Source: Candolleomyces eurysporus (lineage: Eukaryota > Basidiomycota > Agaricomycetes > Agaricales > Psathyrellaceae). From it: DNA of 64,000 nucleotides. A program made the position numbers and the translations under genes. This document shows positions 56,224-64,000 of the stretch, piece after piece (position 1 is the first letter of the stretch; each line of letters opens with the position of its first letter). The stretch lies in contig JANBPK010001052.1 of NCBI GenBank assembly GCA_027579435.1, positions 1 to 64,000 of the forward strand, given 5' to 3'. Under the pieces are notes generated by a model that was not told the DNA's origin, did no database searches, and saw only the letters and a program-made list of their open reading frames with translations.

Positions 56224-57475
56224 GATGCCTTGGATCTCGACCGATGCAAAGGGATTAGGAAGACACTGGGTGGGCCGTGGAGCAGTGCGTGGGTCGTGCT
56301 ACCCCATGAGTCGACAGTTATTAAGTACCGGCACGAGCCCCTCGTGTCCTGTATATGATATAGGCAACTTCCGTGCTGCGACGAGAATTGAATTCGATGC
56401 AAGGTCCATGTCATCAAAATTTTGAAGTCGGTCGGAGATTACACCTCCTCACAGGTGACTCAAGCTTGTCAGATAGGTCTATCTACTTTGGAATTGCTGG
56501 TAGCGTTAATGCTGCTTCGTTCTAGACACACTCCAGCCTTGAAACAGTATCTTTTTCCTTCTCGCCAGGCTGATCTATTGCGGGAGAACCTGCATGCAGC
56601 ATGGAATGCCATGAGTTTTTCATGTCAAGTGGCTAAATCAGAGTGGTCGGGCTAGCGGGCTTCTTGAGAGCCAACGGCTTACCACATGTACACGGCGCGG
56701 TATTACTGCCAGTTCGGGTAGGCTCTGTGAATGTACCCATCTTGAGAAAGCGAGATTATTACAGTCAATATCGACGTCAAGTTAGAATGAACATGCTGAG
56801 CGCGGAAGGATTAGTGTCATGAGAGACGGGAGACCTCCCAAGTTTGTCGCAGGGCCAGCATCCATGTCGGATCGGATCCACCTTCTAAGAGCCAACCAGT
56901 TCTCGATATTCAATGCAATTTTGTGCCGCGCTCGCTGGAACTCTTCGTCGTGAATTGCTGCGGGTACTTTGACGTCTAGTCTGGCTGGTGCTGCCTCCAT
57001 GGTAGCGGCGGTAAGAGTCAAAGTCTCGGATCGGGTCATTTTCGGCAGAATCTACGTCATTGTTTGCAACACAGGCCACTGGCACACGAAGCCCCAATTT
57101 AGGAACCGCTCGCAGGGTACGGGTGGAAGGCGAGGTCGTCTATGGGCGACAGCTTTCTTCTTCCTCACCTTGATATCCGTGTGTACAGAACTATATCCTT
57201 GGCGTCGCCCTGCCAAATAAACTACCCATACTACCTCCTTTTCCTTTTCAGAACAGCGTTACCACCCCATCCCATCGACAGACCTCACCGCATCTCCAAT
57301 GCCAAGGATCGAGTTGATGTAGATAATATCAGAACCTGGAAAATACAGTCATTAATATAATTACAATGGCGCAATATCAATGTGTAGCTGGCCATTCTAA
57401 TCTAGGATTCGAAATCAATCAACAACGTATTGACAGTGCGCAATCTACGGTGGGATAAGAGTTCTGCAAAGCGCG
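56224..57475. other. Spacer with rearranged duplicated fragments
   Basis: About 1.25 kb. The part 56580-56700 is an inverted relative of 45300-45430, and 57001-57190 is a diverged copy of the DUF4203 promoter. No gene is supported. Confidence 0.5.
57001..57190 (+). repeat. Fragment C: diverged DUF4203 gene promoter copy
   Basis: Shares GTCTCGGATCGGGT, TTGTTTG-AACACAGGCCAC and CTTTCTTCTTCCTCACC-type blocks with 59735-59905 and with fragment A, but the start-codon region is lost. Confidence 0.65.
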
Positions 57476-59204
57476 TCATGCAACATGCAAATGCTTCGCC
57501 GACCCCGCCTTCTGCCTCCTTGTCAATACGCGTACGGCCCACACCATGTAAACAATATCGATAAATAGCAGGATAGTGACGAAGACGCGGAGAATTGCTG
57601 TGACCGGAACTTCTGGCGCAGCGTCAACGGTCGTTGACTCCGTGGAGGCTGCAGCTGCTGCTGTTGGGGTTGGTGATGGCCCATTCGGCGCGGGACTGCC
57701 AGCGCTGGAAGTACTATCTGCTTGGACATCTGTCCTCCAGAGAAGGCTTACTACGGCCCCTAGAAAGAATATCACCGTCCTTGGGTAGCCGATGCAGTTA
57801 GTTATCGGACTGTTTTGTGTAGAGATATGGAGCCTATTGATTGGCTTACCAAAGAGCGTGAACCACTGGGAAGGAGATTATCATCCACAAATCACATTCG
57901 ACAATCGAACAGTTGAGTGACTCCTGTTCCGGACAGAGAGATAAAATTAAATGGGTTAGGTCGGCCTGGCATTGAGACGAGAAATAGAGAACTGACATGA
58001 AACCAAGAGTGAATGTAGGAAATATTCTCGGTAGACGGAGAGCGGAAGTAAAAGCTTGAGATTACGCCAAAACAGAGGGCCGATATCGCTCGGGACATGG
58101 CAAGGAATACGAATGCCCGTATGAGCTTGTCGTCGCTCGCAGAGGGGATCTGAAGGATAGTTGGCGACGTCCTACGCAGATGGCTGTACTCAGTAGCCAG
58201 AACCAAAGGATGGCGTGACCCAGTACGCACGGGATGTAGATAGTAGCAATGATAATGATTACGCCCCACTCCGAGAGACGGGAGCCGACAAAGCTGGACC
58301 ATAGATCTTCCAGTTCCGTAACTGANGGGATGGGTGTCGTCTTCCGGGGTAGGGTGACCTGCATCTTCGAGCTCCTGCCAACACTCAATAAGCCGCCCTT
58401 CCTGTTTTTTGTAGTACTCTGGGATTCCTAACATGAGGATCGACTGAGCCTTTAGAGCTGCCGTCTGAAAATAGCGTCCTGAATTTCTGAAAATACTCGA
58501 TGAAGCCGAGGGTGGATGGGCGATTTGAGTATTATCTACGACACCGTGACTTGTAGCTGGCAATTTTGGAAGGTTTGGCCGATAGTTGCGCGCTCTGATC
58601 TGCTCTGCTCTAGGTCAACACCCTTCCGGATAGTAGATAGCTATACGACTAACCAAGATTCCACTTTACCAGCCGCGATAACAAAGGGTCTGTTGGGGCC
58701 ATGTATACCGATGAGATGTCCTGCAGGAAGTTAGGTGTCGGCATGCAGAATTTGGTGCATCGAGGGACTTACGTTGAAGTAGTGCGGGGGAGGATGCTGC
58801 TCCCTGACAGAATATAATGGCAAGTCCGAGTTGGACGTGGTGTACTCGGAGCCGCCCAGTTGGATTCTGCGCCTCGTGAGCCGATCCAAAAGAGTGATCG
58901 ACGAAAACGCTCGGTTGACCGACGGTTTAGCAATGGTGGGGGCACTTGACATTGCTAGATTGGCTATCCATCGTGGGATATAGAGGTTGGTTATGGTTAT
59001 CGATGGGAGCCAGACATATAGGTTCTTGAGTTTGAGCATAGGCGCATTATTAGTGGCAGTTACTCCATACTCCAGGTCGGATTCGTCATTCTGACTTGGT
59101 ATCGATCCTGAATCCGATTGTACGGGCAGGCGGGCGCGTCGAGTGCGTGAGGGACGTGTGAGAGCCTCGAAAACTGCAGCAGAGTTCGTTATCGCCTGGG
59201 CCAT
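57476..59204 (-). CDS. MEM2: multi-pass membrane protein, paralogue of MEM1
   Basis: Six exons: 58773-59204, 58654-58720, 58231-58604, 57997-58171, 57850-57923 and 57476-57779, giving 474 residues after dropping the N at 58326. Exons 1, 2, 4 and 5 are identical in length to those of MEM1. The start MAQAITNSAAVF matches MEM1; the frame is open upstream to a Met at 59270, but the shared start is preferred. Hydrophobic segments match MEM1: VIIIIATIYIP, FLAMSRAISALCFGVI, LWMIISFPVVHALW, VIFFLGAVVSLLW and LRVFVTILLFIDIVYMVW. The segment before the last helix is Ala/Ser/Thr-rich in both. Family and function are unknown. Confidence 0.7.
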
Positions 59205-59917
59205 GGTGATGGGGAAACAAGGGAATGAGGGGTGTAAAACACCATGTCTTCTGCACATATATACACTCATGGAGCTTGCCTGGGATGGAAGTAAACGTCA
59301 CTTGCTGTGCAAGTCCTTACTGATACAGTGCAAAGTTCGGTAGACTAATCTCCCCGATTCAGCGCCTATGTTGCTGCAGGAAAGTTCTGGCATACATGCC
59401 ATTGAGTGGAGCGCCCTACCGCAGTAGCGAAAGCTTGGATGTCGAGGGTGGGTGACGAAACAAGCAGTATCCATTCGGCTCACCTTTGAAAGAATGTCTC
59501 CACTTTCCACGGCAGAGAACCATTGCATTCCAACGCCCGCAGCAGGATCTACGCTCTTGTGCCAATCATAGAGTCGCGTCTATACTGAGCGCTCACGATT
59601 TCCGCCGTGATCGCAGCTCCTTCGTAAGTATGATTGACATCAGTGAGAGACAAAAGTCACCATATTGAAGGTCCAATCTCTACGGGGAGTAGTCTGGCTA
59701 ATGCTCGAAGACCTGGAAGAGACATGGTAGAGAATCAAAGTCAAAGTCTCGGATCGGGTAATTGGCGTCATTGTTTGGAACACAGGCCACCGACACACAG
59801 AAGCCCTGATTTGGGGAGCGCTCGTGTCGTCCCTTCTTGGATCAGGGCTCGCAGGCAAGACGGGTGGACGACGAGCGAGTCTATGGGCCTTGCTCACCTT
59901 CTTTTTATTTATTCGCC
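59205..59917. other. Divergent spacer between MEM2 and the DUF4203 gene
   Basis: About 710 bases with divergent promoters. The part from 59735 onward is the apparent source of fragments A, B and C. Confidence 0.55.
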
Positions 59918-62175
59918 ATGGACTCGCATCTGACCCAGCTCGTCCCTTCCACGCCATACGCCCTGGCCTACACCCTCCCCCTCCTCATCTTCTCCGTCCT
60001 GCTGCTCTTTGCAGGATCCTTCCTTACCCTCGACCGCACTCGCTCCTTCCCTCCCCAATCCACCGACCCCGCCTATTCCTCGCTTCCCGGTACCTTTGAT
60101 CTCAAACGCAAGAAGCCCAAGTTCACATGGCTGTTGGGAGGCGGAGTGGGTGGATTAGGCTTTGGATTTGTGTTTGGAGTCCATTTATCCACGTTCCTGA
60201 GCCTCTTGATCCCAGCTACCTCCTCCGCTTCACCACTCTCGCCTAAATCCTTCCTGGCCGTCTGGATCCTCTGCACGATACCCACCACCTTCCTGGGAGG
60301 AAGATATCGGCACGCTGCGTTGGTGTTTGCGGGAATCGGGGGTGGAACGGCCATTGCGCTCGGGTTTGCACTCATCCTCCATCCCTCCTTGTTACCGCGA
60401 CAAATCCTATTGGCCGTCTTCGCTCTCCTTCTCCTTGTGCTTATCCTCGTCTCCTCGTTGATCCCGCATCTATCAATTATCCTACTTCGACCGGTTTTAC
60501 GTACGGCATCGAGCGCACTAGGCGCATTCGGCCTTGTCCTCTGCATCGCGTTGTTAAGCAAACCCCCTGTCTCTGGATGGGCCAACGTCTGGGAACGCCT
60601 GTGGGTGAAGAATGGAGATCCGCAAGATTGGGGGACGGGCAAGGAAAAAGGGCTGAGCGCAGCTTGGGCGGTGTTCTGGGTTGTCGGAATCGTCGTGGAC
60701 TGGGCATTGAGGAGGTGGGTTGGGGAGTGTCCTGACGAGGTGCGTACCTGGATACCTTCTCGTTGTTCCTTATCGTGGCTAACGAAGATTGTTATGTGAT
60801 ACAGAAATGGGACAGCTACCTATCCAAATACGCCACCGACCTCCCCAACCACCCAGACCGAGCCGGGACATTCCAGCCTCTCCAGTCATTCTGGGACAAG
60901 CTCTTCTCCTCTTCCGCAAAGCATTCTGACGATGCTGCCTTCTTCCTTGGCCCACCGCCTCCGAAAGGCGAGAAAAGTATCGACGACATGATCTTCCCGT
61001 CGTCCGACAAGGATCCGAAGCATCCTCGTTTCGCGGGAGAAGGCAGGAAAGTCCCCGGAGACGCCCTCGATGCATACTACTCCATCCCACCACCTCTTTC
61101 AACGAGTCCTCAATTCAAACTCGGCAAGGCCAAGAAGGCCAAGAACGCGAAAGTGGACTTGAACGCCGAGCTGGAAGACGTCGCAGTTCCTAGCGGCGTC
61201 GCGTTTCTAAGGAAGAAATCAGAGAAGCGGTGGAAAGGATTGGGTGGGAAGAAGAAGAAGGGAGACGGGAAGGGAGGGAGGAAACCAGTCAAGTTCGGGA
61301 CTGTCGACGAACTCTCCAGCTCCAGCTCTAGCGAGAGCGAGGACGAGAAGACGAAAGGCGATGTCGAGGTGAAGGACGCCAAAGAGGATGAGGAGGAAGA
61401 GGATGTGTCGTCGCCTACCAAGAAACCGAAGAGACCTTGGGTTGTAACGAATCACCAACATTCGTACTCTTCGGATGTATCGACTGCGCCTACGCTCGTT
61501 GAGGGAAGGGGCAAGTCGTACCCTCCGCCTCCTGCGTTCCCCGTTCCCAAAACCCCTTCCGTCCCCCAGATTGCTGCCCCTCAAACCACTGTTCCCCGAG
61601 CTCCCAACCCGGCACATGATACAGGCGTCGACATCGACTACGATAAGGAGCTGGAGAGGTTGCAATCCCACTTACGCGGAAAGGACTCGAGTTTGGTGTA
61701 CTCTTCGGACGAAGACGTCTCATCACCCCGGACACGAAGGCGCCGAAGGACTCCCTCGCCCACGCCCCAAAGTGACAACGAGTGGAGTCCTGCGTTCCTC
61801 CGTCGGCATAGCGCGCACAGACGACACACCGCTGACCCGGAGCAGGAGGACGATGTGGAGATGGTAGTCCCGCCTGTACCCGGCGCGATGCCCGTCCCCG
61901 CTACTCCTTCGCTGATACGTGCGGTGGATAGGATCGTGGTGGCTCAGAGGGAGGTGTTTGGGAAGGCTAGTACTCCCGCTAAGAGCACTCCTTCTCCTCT
62001 TCATCGCTCCGGTGAACGAGAACGCGGGGCCGATGGCGACGAGGACATCAAACGACTGAGAGTGGAAGAGTCGCCGATTACGATACGAGACGGTGGAGAA
62101 AAAGCGAGGCAGCAGCAAAACCAGAGCTGGGATGCGTTTTGGAGGGATGTTAGGGTTAAGGCTGGGCAGAACTGA
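59918..62175 (+). CDS. DUF4203-type multi-pass membrane protein with acidic cytoplasmic tail
   Basis: Exons 59918-60739 and 60805-62175 give 730 residues. The N-terminal 270 residues hold about seven hydrophobic helices (TLPLLIFSVLLLFAGSFL, WLLGGGVGGLGFGFVFGV, ILLAVFALLLLVLILVSSL and others) in the TM7SF3/TMEM198-like DUF4203 pattern. The long C-terminal tail is soluble, with Lys-rich, Ser-run and Asp/Glu-rich low complexity, Pro-rich parts and RRRRRTPSPTP. Fungal members are found broadly, with no defined role. The start at 59918 is preferred over the upstream in-frame codon because the spacer fragments A and B share exactly this ATG. Confidence 0.8.
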
Positions 62176-62834
62176 GTGGATGTGTGCGTGATCTCGAATG
62201 TGCACTTGACTTCTCGTTCGCCGCCTCCAGCTTCATTCCTATCTCCGCTCCTGCGTCTTTTTCTTGACGTTCCTTGTGCCGTTTTATAGCTATCGTAAAA
62301 GGGGTGTTCTCTGACCTGTGCTCCCTACGCCTCCGTCGTTTCTTTCGTTTGCATACCCCACCTCTGCCTGGACGCTGTCTGACCTTTTTGGATACCTGAT
62401 TTTCGTCGTCTTCCTTTACCCCTGCGCGCTTCATTTTTACCCCCTCATTACTGACACNTTTTTTCCCCAGAGGATGTACTCTGCTGCGATATATTCTGAT
62501 GATGTATCCTGTTGCTGTTGTGTGTATTTTCTTCGTGTGGTTGTAGCCCTTGTTTGTTGTATTCCCTTTCCTGTTTGTAGTTACATAGCCTCCCTTACGA
62601 CCCTCTGTCACGACCCCCTCCGTTTACGACTCTTAATGATGATTTACGACTGGCTAGTTTGGTACATTTGATAGTCCACTCCCTATGAGTACATTCGTTC
62701 TTTGCGACGAGATCGATCAGGTATCCAACTAGTTCCCTTGAGCATTCTCATGTTTAACCACGATCCTCTACATTTGACATTCCATTCCCTATGAGTGCAT
62801 TCGTTCTTTGAGACAAGATCAATCAGGTATTCAA
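62176..62834. other. 3' flanks and half of a 96-bp tandem repeat
   Basis: A T-rich 3' flank of the DUF4203 gene (with an N at 62458 by a T run), then the first unit of the tandem repeat. No gene is supported. Confidence 0.5.
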
Positions 62835-62870
62835 CTAGTTCCCTTTCGCATTCTCGTGTTTAACCACGAT
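62687..62870. repeat. Two-copy tandem repeat, 96-bp period, at a gene 3' end
   Basis: CCCTATGAGT starts at 62691 and again at 62787, and similarity continues through AACTAGTTCCCTT and GTTTAACCACGATCCTCT in both units. The second unit contains the stop codon and last codons of the minus-strand gene; the first is a copy lying in its 3' flank. Confidence 0.75.
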
Positions 62871-64000
62871 CCTCTGCAAACACATCGCCATCAACGGACG
62901 AGGGACGCCCTTGAACTGGTTCGCGGCTGCGCATGCGTTTAGGATTCCCGTCTTGCCGTCCTCGGCCCTATTTGAGTAGGCAGAGTCGAGTGTCGAGAGG
63001 ATGGTGTAGAGTCCTTCGTCGGTGATGCCTATAAAACACGCGTTTTGGGTTTACCGGAACGACTTGAAGAAGGCAGACACACTCACCAATCCTAGTCTTG
63101 GGGGTGATCATCATCATCTGCACCAAGTTGAGTGCGTGGACGTGTTCTTCGATCTGCATCTCGCCTACGACTGAGCATCTGGCGTAGTAGTCCCAGAACC
63201 CGTCGTCGTTCCCGAAATCTTCATCAACACCAGGGTCGTCTGCACCCGGTGACGAGGAAGAGCCCGACTCCGGTTTCTGCGGTTTTTCGAATCCGCAGAA
63301 ACGCTCGAAGGCTCCTTTGTAGCCGTCGTTTGGCCAGGAAGCGGACATCTCCTCGTAGGCTTCTTGGATGTTATTTTCGGTGATCGAGGTAGTCAGGTCG
63401 ATCTGTTTTCATCGAGTCTTTTCATGAGCGAGGTCCAGGGCAATATTTGGGAAACGGGACACGACTTACGACAGGCTTCCTCTCGGCATCGGTAGCCTGG
63501 TTCGCAGCTTGGCGCGCAGTGGTGGTAGCACTTCCGCCACCACCTCCCTTGCCGGCTCCACCAGCCGAAGAGACGCCGGCTCGAGCGCCTGGCTTACCGC
63601 TGACACCCAAAGGACCGCCGACACCACCCACTCCGCCGCCGTTCCCGTCATCATCTTTGCGTCCATTTCTTCCGTTGGGCCCTGGACCGTGGCTGTAATA
63701 ATAACAAAATAGGGTGTCAGGTCGGCAGAATAGTAGCAGAAAACAGGACCGGATTGTGAACCCCAAAGGCGAGACTCACGAACTAGTAGGCCCAAACCAC
63801 CAGCCCCAAGCCATGTTAAGAAGGGCATTCCTCAATCGCCTCCCCCACTTCCTCCACGGCAGAAAATAGCTCATCAAAGCCCAGATCACAATCCTATAAT
63901 AGTAATCCCTCCTCCAATGCACGAAAAACGGGATCAGGGTCCTCCAATCAGGATCGATGTGCCACTGGCCCGCAGGGTGTGCAGGGAGATTTGGACGGGG
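62835..64000 (-). CDS. Protein of unknown family with a membrane-like N-terminal part, 5' end outside the window
   Basis: Minus-strand exons: 63780 to beyond 64000, 63470-63692, 63087-63402 and 62835-63028, all in phase, about 310 residues visible. The visible N-terminal part is rich in aromatic and basic residues (FFVHWRRDYYYRIVIWALMS), suggesting a membrane-associated or membrane-crossing segment. It is followed by a Gly-rich linker encoded in the second exon and a helical C-terminal part with EEMSASWPNDGYKGAFERFC. It ends RIVVKHENAKGN. The frame is open to the right edge. I do not recognise the family. Confidence 0.6.

Noticed and set aside
61110..62205. Long minus-strand ORFs opposite the DUF4203 tail
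   Set aside because: They result from the low-complexity acidic and basic codons of the plus-strand tail.
63422..63828. Gly-rich ORFs on both strands near the right edge
   Set aside because: The true coding frame is the minus-strand exon 63470-63692 of the partial gene; other frames are shadows of its Gly-rich linker.

Overview
The window looks like genomic DNA of a filamentous basidiomycete, most likely an Agaricomycete. Genes are split by many GT-AG introns of about 45-75 bases. The gene families (BTB proteins, F-box/LRR proteins, a FunK1-type kinase remnant, etherase-like GSTs, a Bzz1-type F-BAR protein, a DUF4203 membrane protein) are typical of mushroom genomes. I see no bacterial operons, CRISPR arrays or rRNA/tRNA genes. 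All exon models were built by eye from splice signals, reading-frame phase and paralogue comparison; no database search was run.

Positions 1-16.4 kb hold ordinary genes: a 5'-truncated Ser-rich protein, a BTB protein, a small Cys-rich protein with a frameshift, a prolyl-4-hydroxylase-type 2OG-Fe(II) oxygenase, a tandem pair of GSTs, a FunK1 remnant, an F-box protein, a short-chain dehydrogenase (8 exons) and an Aurora kinase. At 16.7-20.9 kb lies a 4.2-kb DNA transposon with exact 20-bp terminal inverted repeats. It encloses an apparently intact 8-exon transposase-like gene of 1023 codons.

From 21 kb the sequence becomes accessory and duplication-rich. A Golgi-type fucosyltransferase-like gene is followed by two tandem copies of an undescribed helical family (called here the helical-hairpin family, HHF1 and HHF2) and then by a dead copy of the fucosyltransferase. 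Next come a Bzz1-like F-BAR/C1/SH3/SH3 gene, a secreted SH3-like protein, and an F-box gene with two decayed relatives. From 42.7 to 59.2 kb on the minus strand there are four more family members (HHF3-HHF6) and two copies of a multi-pass membrane protein (MEM1, MEM2). In transcription order these run MEM2-HHF6-HHF5-MEM1-HHF4-HHF3, that is, a repeated triplet. Fragments of the 5' end of the downstream DUF4203 gene are scattered between the copies, as expected from repeated segmental duplication.

The most interesting content is the six-member HHF family. All six share one 9-exon architecture and a two-part hydrophobic segment set between long coiled-coil-like helices. This resembles the architecture of ClyA/Hbl-type alpha-helical pore-forming proteins, but the function is inferred from architecture only. 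Several N characters and G-run indels break frames in a way that suggests homopolymer sequencing errors rather than real mutations.
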